NCBI RefSeq assembly: GCF_900099925.1
Contig: NZ_FNDE01000005.1
Coordinates: forward strand, 1-64,000
Direction of reading: 5' to 3'
From: Aneurinibacillus thermoaerophilus
GTDB lineage: Bacteria; Bacillota; Bacilli; Aneurinibacillales; Aneurinibacillaceae
Length of the DNA stretch: 64,000 nt
Position 1 is the first letter of the stretch; each line of letters starts with the position of its first letter. A program made the position numbers and the translations under genes. Shown one piece after another: positions 44,118 to 52,672 of this stretch. The notes under the pieces were generated by a model, which was not told the origin of the DNA, searched no databases, and worked only from the letters and a program-made list of their open reading frames with translations.

Positions 44118-44853
44118 AGCTTCCGCCCCCTTCACGTTTTGAATGGTTTAACACCTGAGCAATGTGCATCACTTTAATCGGCTTTCCTTTGCGGTTGATT
44201 CGGCCGCCTATATTCATCAGGCATCCGCAATCGGCTCCGATCAGTACCTCCGCATCCGTTTCCTCGATATGTCGTATTTTTTCATCCACCATTTGTTCGG
44301 ATATTGGCACCATCTTAACGGAGAACGTACCACCGAACCCACAGCAGTCATGAGCGTTCGGCAACGGAGTAACACGAAGACCTTCCACATGCTCCAGAAG
44401 CTTCATCGGCGCTTCCTTTACACCCAACAGACGAGTCATATGGCAGGAACGGTGATAAGTGGCGTTTGCCCGAAAGGCGGCGCCCACATCCTCCACGCGT
44501 AACACTTCGACGATAAATTGGGTAAACTCATACGTTTTTGCCGCCAATACCCGCGCTTTCTCCAGCCATTCCGGCTCATCTTCAAACAATTTGACGTAAT
44601 CGTGAAGCATTGCGGCGCATGAACCGGACGGTGTCACCACATATTCGGCACCGGCAAACGTTTCGATCATGTGCCTCGCAATGTTTTTCGTTTCTTTATG
44701 GTATCCGCTATTGTACGCAGGCTGTCCGCAACATGTTTGCGCCTGCGGAAACTCCACTTCGCAGCCAAGTCGCTCCAACACTTCTACCGCATCCTTTGCC
44801 ACACCCGGATAAAATACATCAGCGAGACATGTAACAAAAAACGAAATTTTCAT
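44095..44853 (-). CDS. lutA: Lactate utilization protein LutA
   Basis: LutA, 252 residues from ATG at 44853 (GAAAGGATG upstream). It has the two CCG domains of heterodisulfide reductase/glycolate oxidase GlcF-like subunits: [12 protein letters not shown] and [11 protein letters not shown], which bind an iron-sulfur cluster. First gene of lutABC. A LutR-like operator lies 29 bases upstream, suggesting induction by lactate. Confidence 0.96.
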   Translation of the reverse strand: MKISFFVTCLADVFYPGVAKDAVEVLERLGCEVEFPQAQTCCGQPAYNSGYHKETKNIARHMIETFAGAEYVVTPSGSCAAMLHDYVKLFEDEPEWLEKARVLAAKTYEFTQFIVEVLRVEDVGAAFRANATYHRSCHMTRLLGVKEAPMKLLEHVEGLRVTPLPNAHDCCGFGGTFSVKMVPISEQMVDEKIRHIEETDAEVLIGADCGCLMNIGGRINRKGKPIKVMHIAQVLNHSKREGGGSYADENRE

Positions 44854-44881
44854 AAATTCATCATCCTTTCTGATGATCGAG

Positions 44882-44892
44882 TCATCTGATGA
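44882..44892. promoter_or_regulatory. LutR-like operator
   Basis: TCATCTGATGA is a perfect palindrome matching the TCATC-N-GATGA pattern I recall for the GntR-type regulator LutR. It lies just before lutA. A nearby TCATCC...TGATGA adds half-sites at 44860-44877. No lutR gene is in the window. Confidence 0.65.
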
Positions 44893-45009
44893 TATGATAT
44901 TAAAAAACGCACCTACTACTCGTTCCATTTCAGTATACAAACATCTCGCCAAATGTTCAACGTGTTATATTGCTTTTCACGTGTGTCACACAACAACCGA
45001 ATGTGGCAT

Positions 45010-45039
45010 GTGGAGGAAGAAGACTTCTCGCGTGTTGTG
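45010..45039. repeat. 30-bp dispersed repeat, copy B
   Basis: Matches 669-698 at 27 of 30 bases. No transposase sequence surrounds it, so it is either a scar of the same insertion sequence family or a separate short element. It sits between lutA and the following ATPase gene. Confidence 0.6.
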
Positions 45040-45128
45040 AAAGAGGCGGTAAACAAACAAGTTTCATCCATATAGCGCCGGCTATATAATAAACAGCCGA
45101 CGCTTTCAACTTAGTACTTTTCTCACTC

Positions 45129-46232
45129 TTATTGATTTTCCACAGAAATAATCAGGCTATCTATCTTAGACAAGATGTTGCTTTGTATCACCTTCACCTT
45201 TCCGAAATCCGTCGCTTCTGCATAAATGTTTTTACGTTCATCATGAATCGCTTTCGCTTCCGCAAGATAAGCGGTGCCTTCTTTCATAACAGCAGAATAT
45301 TTTGCTTTGATTTCTTGCAATTCAGCAGCATACTTTTCATCCGTTCCCGGAGCGATAAGCCGAGTATACATGTCAATGATCTCATCACTGTCTCTAGTCG
45401 GGAAATGTTCGTGAGGTGCGGTACTATCAAAAATGGCAATGCTTTTTTCAGGGATGATCACCATATCAAGGCTGTGCGGATCTAAGCCGCAATGGTATAT
45501 TTCCACATTATATCCGCGCTGTTCCGCTACAGCCGCCAGTTTTTTCAGCATTGTCGATTTGCCTGAACCCGGACGACCCTTAATGAAATATCTCTTCGCT
45601 ATGTCTTCGGTAAGATTTTGAATATGATCGACCGGCCCTTCCGGTGTAGCTGCTCCTAAAAACATTCGGCGCACCGTTGCCGCCTTCGGGAGTACCTGCT
45701 CTCCGATAATACGTTCAATCACCTCATCCGTAACCTTATTCGCCTCAACAACATTCATGTTTTCAATATAAAACCGCTCCCACTCGTCATGTATGCGCAA
45801 AGCTTGAGCAAAAGCATCATACGCTTTCTGAAAGGCGCGCCCTACCGCATCATTCAACTGCATAATATTCACCTTATGCGCACGCAAATAACTGACATCC
45901 CACGCTGTTCCTATATCAACGTACTCTTCAACCGCCCCCGGAGCGTTCGACTTAATGACCCGGGGAGCCGTTCCATCTACGATACCTACTTTCAATCCTG
46001 CAATGATGACGCCATCAACGGAATGATTGTCAGAGGGGCAATGGATCCACTCAATCTCATAGCCCCGTTCCATCATTTCTTCACCTATGGCTTTTATCAA
46101 AGACGATTTACCTGTTCCCGGCCCTCCTTGAAGAATGAAGAGACGCTCAAGGTTCTGGAGGACGGATTCATAAAAATGATAATAACCTCGAGCAGTATTT
46201 CCCGCAGCGTAAATATTTCGCACCTTTCCCAT
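45129..46232 (-). CDS. Two-P-loop ATPase-like protein (PRK06851 type)
   Basis: A 367-residue protein with two related nucleotide-binding halves: Walker A GGPGTGKSSLIKAIGEEM near residue 37 and GRPGSGKSTMLKKLAAVAEQ near 220. Each half is followed by a similar strand with HCPSDNHSVDGVII or HCGLDPHSLDMVIIPE, pointing to internal duplication. The family occurs in spore-forming Firmicutes and its role is not known to me. The duplicated H-C-x(3)-hydrophilic-H-S-(V/L)-D pattern is notable, as both halves keep it. Single gene. Confidence 0.82.
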   Translation of the reverse strand: MGKVRNIYAAGNTARGYYHFYESVLQNLERLFILQGGPGTGKSSLIKAIGEEMMERGYEIEWIHCPSDNHSVDGVIIAGLKVGIVDGTAPRVIKSNAPGAVEEYVDIGTAWDVSYLRAHKVNIMQLNDAVGRAFQKAYDAFAQALRIHDEWERFYIENMNVVEANKVTDEVIERIIGEQVLPKAATVRRMFLGAATPEGPVDHIQNLTEDIAKRYFIKGRPGSGKSTMLKKLAAVAEQRGYNVEIYHCGLDPHSLDMVIIPEKSIAIFDSTAPHEHFPTRDSDEIIDMYTRLIAPGTDEKYAAELQEIKAKYSAVMKEGTAYLAEAKAIHDERKNIYAEATDFGKVKVIQSNILSKIDSLIISVENQ

Positions 46233-46424
46233 CTACAATCACCTCTTAGAGTAAGTGGATAACTTTAGTATATTCACCACGTGACTCTGAGATGTTTGCC
46301 TACTTTGTATTCGTTTCTATTCGCATATTTATCTTTTTGCGAAATAAGCTATATAGTATGACTATCATATCCTCACTCTTTGCCGGTTCAAAAGACTTAA
46401 AGAAACGGGAGATAAACGCACCTT

Positions 46425-46760
46425 TTATGTTGGTGTGTGTAAATTATCATCCGTGCCCAGAATCCCTCTAATTTCGTTAACAGCCGATATGACTTCATGA
46501 TTCTGCGTATTTTGAACGTTTTTTTCTATCTCGGGAAAAACTTCGTTTAATAAGAACCGAACACTCTGATCAGGATAAGGATGTTCTCCTGCTGGTGAAG
46601 TGGTCGCCATACTCATATTGCTTTCGAACTGTTCATCTGACATCCCCACTACTTTTTCTTTTATATTTCTTATTCTACTGGAAAGCTCGGCGGCAGATGG
46701 AAGAAATGTGTTCTCTAATGTTTCAAGCGCCTGAGTCAGAATGGATTGTTTATTATTCAT
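46425..46760 (-). CDS. Hypothetical protein, 111 residues
   Basis: Likely start MNNKQSILTQALETL at 46760, with GGAGAG about 11 bases upstream. The protein looks helical and acidic: LSSRIRNIKEKVVGMSDEQ, EVFPEIEKNVQN, then a low-complexity end. No signal peptide, cysteine or recognisable domain. Not a family I know. It lies between an ATPase and comB, alone. Confidence 0.65.
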   Translation of the reverse strand: MNNKQSILTQALETLENTFLPSAAELSSRIRNIKEKVVGMSDEQFESNMSMATTSPAGEHPYPDQSVRFLLNEVFPEIEKNVQNTQNHEVISAVNEIRGILGTDDNLHTPT

Positions 46761-46940
46761 AAAACCAATTTCTCTCCTTTTACGATTTCTTTTATTTACG
46801 CTTTCCCCCATCATGATTTTTCATACATCCCGTTTGCTGATTCACTGGCGTTTCTCTTCATTCTTGCTTACAGTACGCATGAATTCCGAGCATTTCGCTC
46901 CCGAATCACTTGGCCATACATATGAGAGGGAGGAAACAGA

Positions 46941-47657
46941 ATGGAGATTCAAACCGTACAAACCGTTGCGGCCATTCGCCCCGAGCAAATGGCCGGACGA
47001 ACGGTAATTGTGATTGATGTGCTCAGGGCGTCAAGTACGATTGTAACTGCCTTCAACTGCGGCTTTGCCTCTGTGATTCCGGTTGAAACAAGCGAGCAGG
47101 CGTATGCTTTACGCTCTTCTGATACTGTTTTGGCCGGAGAACGGCATTGTAAAAAGATCGCCGATTTTGATTACAATAACTCTCCTGCTGCCGTGCGTGC
47201 AGGCAAGCATACAGGAAAGCACCTCGTTCTAACAACGACAAATGGCACAAGAGCTATTCAAAAGACAAAAAAAGCAAAACATGTATTAATTGGATGTTTT
47301 CTTAATGCCCTCGCATGCATCGAAGAAGCGCTGAATAAAAATTGTAATATTACGCTGTACTGCGCGGGTACTCGTGGAGAATTTGCTTTGGAGGACGGCC
47401 TTGCCGCGGGATTGATGGTTCATTTGGCCAAAAAGCGTGCCGCTGCCATCCATACCTGTGATGTATCCGAGGCACTGGAAGCCTGTTACCTTCAAATGGC
47501 TCCCCAGCTTCCCGAGCGCCTCCTTACCACTACCACAGGCAGGCGTTTGGTTCAGCATCAATACACAGAGGACATTCTATACTGTGGCCAAATCGATCTT
47601 TTAAAAATTGTCCCTATTGTCCGAGAAAAAAGAATACTTTCCTCCGTTTCTTCATAG
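46941..47657 (+). CDS. comB: 2-phosphosulfolactate phosphatase (ComB)
   Basis: Removes phosphate from 2-phospho-3-sulfolactate. 238 residues with the family start [20 protein letters not shown] (metal-binding Asp), [26 protein letters not shown] and [20 protein letters not shown]. In Bacillus the pathway yields sulfolactate during sporulation; in methanogens it leads to coenzyme M. GAGGGAGG precedes the ATG. The synthase gene (comA) lies 2.8 kb further on the opposite strand. Confidence 0.94.
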   Translation: MEIQTVQTVAAIRPEQMAGRTVIVIDVLRASSTIVTAFNCGFASVIPVETSEQAYALRSSDTVLAGERHCKKIADFDYNNSPAAVRAGKHTGKHLVLTTTNGTRAIQKTKKAKHVLIGCFLNALACIEEALNKNCNITLYCAGTRGEFALEDGLAAGLMVHLAKKRAAAIHTCDVSEALEACYLQMAPQLPERLLTTTTGRRLVQHQYTEDILYCGQIDLLKIVPIVREKRILSSVSS

Positions 47658-47682
47658 AAGTGAAGAAAAGGACAGGGGTTGG

Positions 47683-48159
47683 ATGCGGATGCACGTATCT
47701 TCAGGCGAAGCAGCACTTGTTATTCTGATTATTGTCGGCCTAATCGGTCGCTCGCCGATCATCGCTACGGCGGCAAGCATGCTGTTAATGCTCAAGCTTA
47801 CCTCTCTGGAGCGCTTTTTTCCGGCGGTAGAACGGCGTGGAATGGAACTGGGTCTCCTCTTTTTAACCATATCCGTTTTAGTGCCGTTTGCCAGCGAACG
47901 AATCACCGCCAAGGATCTTCTCCCGCTCTTTACTACGCTTATGGGGGTTATCGCGCTGACAGGAGGGGCGCTCGCCACTTATTTGAATGGAAAAGGATTG
48001 GATATGCTCCGAGCTCAACCGCACCTAATCGTCGGTCTTGTCGTCGGCTCCATTATCGGCATTGTCTTTCTGCGCGGTATTCCGGTTGGCCCGTTGATGG
48101 CGGCCGCGATTACCGCCCTCTTATTGAAATTTATTTATTTTGTTTCAAAATTTTTCTAG
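47683..48159 (+). CDS. DUF441 / UPF0756 membrane protein
   Basis: Small membrane protein of 158 residues, four to five helices, from the ATG at 47683 (a second ATG at 47689 is equally possible). [39 protein letters not shown] and the [19 protein letters not shown] region mark the UPF0756 (YtwI) family, of unknown function. It begins 25 bases after comB and may be co-transcribed. It converges with the MFS gene at 48164. Confidence 0.88.
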   Translation: MRMHVSSGEAALVILIIVGLIGRSPIIATAASMLLMLKLTSLERFFPAVERRGMELGLLFLTISVLVPFASERITAKDLLPLFTTLMGVIALTGGALATYLNGKGLDMLRAQPHLIVGLVVGSIIGIVFLRGIPVGPLMAAAITALLLKFIYFVSKFF

Positions 48160-48163
48160 ACCA

Positions 48164-49423
48164 TTACGTAGGCGCTTTTTCTCTTTTTCTGAAAAGGGTG
48201 GTTGGGCCATGCTCTTCCGTTGTATCCCCCTTGTTTTTTATGCCGGGTTTAATGAAAAAAAGAGACAGCATCAACGTTGCAAGGCTTACTCCCGTCATGC
48301 TCAAAAAAACTGTCTTATGCGAAATTTTCATTAACCAACTGAAAAGAGGAGGGCCAAACGCGACACCAAGAAAACGAACGCTCCCGTATAAGGATGTAAT
48401 CATGCCTCTTTCCGCCTTTTCCACAGCTCCTGTGATCAGCGTATTTAAACAAGGCAACAAAAGACCCGTTCCGATGCTTCCTAACGTCAGCAATCCAATC
48501 ATAAGATAAATCTGTTTAAAAAAAGCGACACCAAACATAGAACCGGTTAAAATCACAAGCCCGGCTACCATTACTTTTCGAATAAGCGGCTTATTCTGCT
48601 TAATTTTTGCTCCCGTAATGTATGCGGTAACAACCATTCCGAACAACGGAATCGCAAGAATACTTCCTTTAAGAACCCCATCGATTTTAAAGGTTTCTTC
48701 CAATACATCGGACAGATAAAATAAAACGCCGAAAAGAATAAATAGCCCAGCAGAACCAACAAAAAAAGCGGGAATAAGCCATCTTCCTTTATTTTTAAAA
48801 ATTTGCTTTAATGCTTTAAGATATTGAAAAAAAGACTTTTCTTCCATCTTTTTCTTTTCCTTCACTCCAAACCATACATAGGCAGCCACAGCAAAGCAGA
48901 GGACGGGAAACGTAAAAAATACGGCATACCACGTAACGAGAGCAATCAGCGAGCCAATAATTGGCGATAAAATTTTCCCTAATCCGTTAGATGATTCAAT
49001 AATCCCCAGCGCTTTGCTTTCCTGAGCTCCCGAATACAAGTCGCCGATAAGCGCCATAGCGACATACGCTGTTCCTGCTGCTCCGATTCCCTGAACGATC
49101 CGCCCGATCAGAATCATCGTATAGGAATTTTCCATCAGCCAAGCGGCCAGTCCCGACATAATTCCTCCGATTCCATACAAGATTAATGAGGGAACAATCA
49201 CCCACTTACGGCTAAAGCGATCAGACAAATAACCGACCACAGGAATAATGATACCTGCCGCAAGGGAGAACAGCGTAATCATGAGACTTGTCTGAAACTG
49301 GGATAAACCCAGTTTTGCCTTCATCGTGGGAAGAACGGGTACTAACATCGAGTTCCCCAATACCATTACTAAAGGGATAAAGGCAATCGCAATCATGGCT
49401 GATGTCCCTTGTTTTGCCTCCAT
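48164..49423 (-). CDS. MFS multidrug-type exporter
   Basis: Major facilitator of 419 residues with 12 membrane segments; start ATG at 49423 (GGAGGAAG upstream). Landmarks: PVLPTMKAKLGLSQFQTSL, motif A-like GYLSDRFSRKWVI, and motif C-like VQGIGAAGTAYVAMALIGDLY. It resembles Bacillus drug/proton antiporters such as YwoG and tetracycline-like pumps. The position beside comA/comB could hint at sulfonate export, but the sequence does not show that. It converges on the DUF441 gene with a 4-base gap. Confidence 0.85.
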   Translation of the reverse strand: MEAKQGTSAMIAIAFIPLVMVLGNSMLVPVLPTMKAKLGLSQFQTSLMITLFSLAAGIIIPVVGYLSDRFSRKWVIVPSLILYGIGGIMSGLAAWLMENSYTMILIGRIVQGIGAAGTAYVAMALIGDLYSGAQESKALGIIESSNGLGKILSPIIGSLIALVTWYAVFFTFPVLCFAVAAYVWFGVKEKKKMEEKSFFQYLKALKQIFKNKGRWLIPAFFVGSAGLFILFGVLFYLSDVLEETFKIDGVLKGSILAIPLFGMVVTAYITGAKIKQNKPLIRKVMVAGLVILTGSMFGVAFFKQIYLMIGLLTLGSIGTGLLLPCLNTLITGAVEKAERGMITSLYGSVRFLGVAFGPPLFSWLMKISHKTVFLSMTGVSLATLMLSLFFIKPGIKNKGDTTEEHGPTTLFRKREKAPT

Positions 49424-49701
49424 TCGACTTCCTCCAATTTTTTGCTTCTTTAATTTCGGCTCTTTATTTACCCTTTCCTTTACGATTATTTTTGATACCA
49501 ATCCACTTTATCCAAATTGCCCAGAAGCCTCCTCCCTCAACGCCTGTCGCGTAAGGAGAGGACAAATCGACTCAGGACAAGACGTGTCTTCTGAATATGT
49601 TCATTGTCCGCCTGTTCTCTTTAGATTTTGAAAAAGATACGTAATCGAAGCGAAGGAGGTGAAAAACGAAAGAAACGGCACAAAGCATTCATCATAAGAT
49701 G

Positions 49702-50637
49702 TTAAATGGTGGGAGTGTTCAAGCCAATTTGCTTATCATCCGCAAGATAGGTTGCCTGCAAACCGGAACTCGTATGCCCTAAAATAAACGTGTCAAACCT
49801 TAGGCCACGACGCAGGCATTCAAGGTTGTAAGCATCCTCGAACTGGATGTTTCCCATATTTACATTTCGTCCCCAAAAATGAATCAGTCCTATCTGCTGG
49901 TTTTTCTGCGGCGCTTCCCATATAAGGTGTTTTCTTACATCAACCGGAATCTTTTTTTCAACAGCGCTCAAAAACTCTGTATCAAGCTTTCCTTCTTTAT
50001 CGTATATGCCTACATTTTTTCCTGATTCCCTGCCCTCAACAATAACGTACGAAGCCCCGCACTCCAGATCAGAATAAAGGGTTTGTTGCAGGTCTTCTAC
50101 GCTAAGATGGCTGCCGCTTGCTTTCTTGCCGCATTCCGTAATAACAGTGAATCCTCTTGCTACTATTTTTCGTATCACAGTACGCCGCTCACTGGCAGGC
50201 AACTCAATGGTTCCATCAGAAATTTCCAAATGACTAAACCCCATCTGTTCCATATAATCCAAATGTTCTTTGAGCACAAATTGACAAAACTTGTTGCATA
50301 TCTTTTCGGGGAGTTCCATATAATCCAAATGTTCTTTGAGCACACCTTGATGGTATGCGACTTCGAACATTGTCCCCCCTGGATATAGGAAAACGCCGGC
50401 TTTTTTGGCTAACAAAAGCTTCTTTTGCAAAATTTCGGACGGATACAGGGCTACAGTGCCGAACCCGAGTTTAATATAATCAACATATTGACCGGCAAGC
50501 TGTAAAAATTCTTCAAATGAAGCCAAGCCAACTCCTTTATCAATTAACATGGTCAAACCAACATCTTTCGGCTTTCCTGCTCTTTCTCCCGACGGATCAA
50601 CAAGCCGTGGATGATAAACGCTGTCTGGATGGTTCAC
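49702..50637 (-). CDS. comA: Phosphosulfolactate synthase (ComA) with internal repeat
   Basis: Adds sulfite to phosphoenolpyruvate to make 2-phospho-3-sulfolactate. About 311 residues from GTG at 50637 (AAGGAGG 11 bases upstream; a TTG at 50676 is poorer). Family motifs: GLTMLIDKGVGLASFEEFL, YIKLGFGTVALYP, LYPGGTMFEVAYHQG, HLEISDGTIELP and IVEGRESGKNVGIYD. Between YHQG and the HLEIS strand the segment VLKEHLDYME occurs twice, 22 residues apart, owing to a 32-bp direct repeat (50247-50278, 50313-50344). The insertion keeps the frame. Whether it disturbs the barrel is unknown. Confidence 0.92.
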   Translation of the reverse strand: MNHPDSVYHPRLVDPSGERAGKPKDVGLTMLIDKGVGLASFEEFLQLAGQYVDYIKLGFGTVALYPSEILQKKLLLAKKAGVFLYPGGTMFEVAYHQGVLKEHLDYMELPEKICNKFCQFVLKEHLDYMEQMGFSHLEISDGTIELPASERRTVIRKIVARGFTVITECGKKASGSHLSVEDLQQTLYSDLECGASYVIVEGRESGKNVGIYDKEGKLDTEFLSAVEKKIPVDVRKHLIWEAPQKNQQIGLIHFWGRNVNMGNIQFEDAYNLECLRRGLRFDTFILGHTSSGLQATYLADDKQIGLNTPTI

Positions 50638-50713
50638 AGCTACAAGTTCCTCCTTATGGGCGGGTGTCTTCTGCAAACCATCCTATGCGTAACAACCTAT
50701 ACAGGTTCTTCTT

Positions 50714-51013
50714 TTATTTCTCTTCACCGTTATCCTCATTGTCCAGTTGAAGCAACTGGCCGCCCAAATGAATGTATATATTCGGTTCTTTCTCGCCATC
50801 TCCAAGAATCGCCTTTTTTAGGCCATCAATAAAGCTGGCTGTCATGTCAATAAAATTCTGTTTCTCCCCTTCCTCATTCAACTGTCCCATAATGTAAAGC
50901 TCCTTGTCCTCTTTATATAGATAAGCAATATAACCAATCGCCCTGCCTTTTGCATTCACTACATTTACGATCTCTCCCTGCTGATTCCGAAATTCTGGTT
51001 TAAAAAATATCAA
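50714..51013 (-). CDS. Hypothetical protein, about 99 residues
   Basis: TTG start at 51013 is supported by GGGGGGAG; the upstream ATG (51031) has no site. The product has a beta-strand-like pattern (IFFKPEFRNQQGEIVNV, AIGYIAYLYKEDKELYIMG), then a helix with FIDMTASFIDGLKKA, ending in an acidic tail. Soluble, no cysteine. I do not recognise the family. It is 76 bases upstream of comA in the same direction and may share its transcript. Confidence 0.65.
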   Translation of the reverse strand: MIFFKPEFRNQQGEIVNVVNAKGRAIGYIAYLYKEDKELYIMGQLNEEGEKQNFIDMTASFIDGLKKAILGDGEKEPNIYIHLGGQLLQLDNEDNGEEK

Positions 51014-51221
51014 TAGTCTCCCCCCTTTCATGTATGTACATGCAAAACAACGATTCTATGCGATGGCCTGTATACCTGTATATAGGGTGGCTAAATCTTG
51101 TTCTTCTTAACCTTAAAACAGGTAAAAAAGAACAATTAAAATTGAGCTTTCCACTCTTTTTTTGTTACAATAAATGTAGTTTTATATTCTTTAAATCTTA
51201 TGAAAGAGTTGGAGCTTACTT

Positions 51222-52454
51222 ATGAGTAATGTTACGAATAGTTTGGATGCTACTTCACAAATAGCCACACGATCACGTCGACTATGGATGGCTGTTGTGT
51301 TAGGTTCGCTGTCTGCTTTCGGACCACTGTCTCTAGATATGTATCTACCTTCTCTCCCTATACTGGCCAGAGATTTGCATACGAGTACATCACTGGCCCA
51401 GTTCAGCTTAACATTTTGCTTACTCGGGCTTGCGCTTGGACAATTACTTGCCGGACCGTTTAGTGATGTACGAGGACGCCGTCTGCCTCTTCTTGCTAGT
51501 CTCATTATTTACGCCGTCACATCACTGTTATGCGCTTTTGCGCCTTCTATTTTGGCATTGATCTTGTTGCGGTTTGTTCAGGGATTAGCAGGAGCTGCCG
51601 GGATTGTCATTTCGCGTGCTATCGTACGGGACTTATACTCCGGTTCAGAATTGACAAAATTTTATTCTCTTTTAATGCTAGTCAACGGGGTTGCTCCAAT
51701 CGTTGCTCCTATCGCAGGCGGGCAACTATTGCGGATGACAGCCTGGCCGGGAGTATTCATCGTACTTGGAATCATTGGTATACTTATGTTTCTTGCTGTT
51801 CTTTTCGGTTTACCGGAAACACTGTCCTCTCAAAATCGCTCAGCGGGTGGTATCAAGAACACGCTATCTACATTTCGAGGGCTCGTTAGCGATCGTGTCT
51901 TTATGGGATATGCGCTGGCCCAAGGGCTGGTCGTAGCCGCTATGTTTGCATACATATCCGGTTCGCCGTTCGTCCTTCAGAATATATACGGTGTTTCACC
52001 TCAGATGTTCAGCATGTTCTTTGCTATTAACGGACTTGGTATTATTATCGCTACTCAAATCACTGGCAGATTAGTGGATCGGGTGGGTGAAACAAAGCTG
52101 TTCATCAGCGGGCTTGGTCTTGCTTTTCTGGGTGGCATTATGCTCCTTGTCATGATTCTTATCGGAGCCCGGCTTTCTGCTGTCCTACTACCATTGTTCG
52201 TCGTTGTGTCAAGCGTCGGAATCGTAACGACTACCGGTTTTTCTCTGGCAATGCAAAATCAAGGACAATCGGCAGGCAGCGCATCTGCATTGCTTGGATT
52301 GCTATCATTTATCTTTGGAGGAATGGTGGCCCCTCTCGTCGGCCTTGGCGGAAGCTACACGGCTGTACCAATGGGCATTGTAATCGCCGTCGCTGAAGCC
52401 AGCGCTATATTATGCTATGCCACCCTTACACGGCATAAATCATTCAAATGCTAA
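51222..52454 (+). CDS. Bcr/CflA-family drug efflux MFS transporter
   Basis: Drug:proton antiporter of 410 residues and 12 membrane segments. Family marks: FGPLSLDMYLPSLPILARDL in helix 1, GQLLAGPFSDVRGRRLPLL (motif A) and RFVQGLAGAAGIVISRAIVRD (motif C area). Substrates of relatives include bicyclomycin, chloramphenicol and sulfonamides; this one is unknown. A strong terminator follows. Confidence 0.93.
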   Translation: MSNVTNSLDATSQIATRSRRLWMAVVLGSLSAFGPLSLDMYLPSLPILARDLHTSTSLAQFSLTFCLLGLALGQLLAGPFSDVRGRRLPLLASLIIYAVTSLLCAFAPSILALILLRFVQGLAGAAGIVISRAIVRDLYSGSELTKFYSLLMLVNGVAPIVAPIAGGQLLRMTAWPGVFIVLGIIGILMFLAVLFGLPETLSSQNRSAGGIKNTLSTFRGLVSDRVFMGYALAQGLVVAAMFAYISGSPFVLQNIYGVSPQMFSMFFAINGLGIIIATQITGRLVDRVGETKLFISGLGLAFLGGIMLLVMILIGARLSAVLLPLFVVVSSVGIVTTTGFSLAMQNQGQSAGSASALLGLLSFIFGGMVAPLVGLGGSYTAVPMGIVIAVAEASAILCYATLTRHKSFKC

Positions 52455-52480
52455 AATATTAAGACATGTGTAAATGCGAA

Positions 52481-52516
52481 GAAGCCAATCTTGAAAGCAG
52501 TCAAGATTGGCTTCTT
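52481..52516 (+). terminator. Terminator after the Bcr/CflA gene
   Basis: A 14-bp perfect stem, GAAGCCAATCTTGA with TCAAGATTGGCTTC, 6-base loop, then TTCTTATTT. Confidence 0.9.
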
Positions 52517-52672
52517 CTTATTTCCGCAATAAGCATGGCTATTTTTATTCTTCATGCTGCATCGTTTTTACGAAAATAAAAGAATGGACAGAATGTATAA
52601 ATAGTTGATATTTTATAGACTAAATTTTATAATGTCTATTATATTACAAACTAAAAAGGAGTTTGTTTGCTT

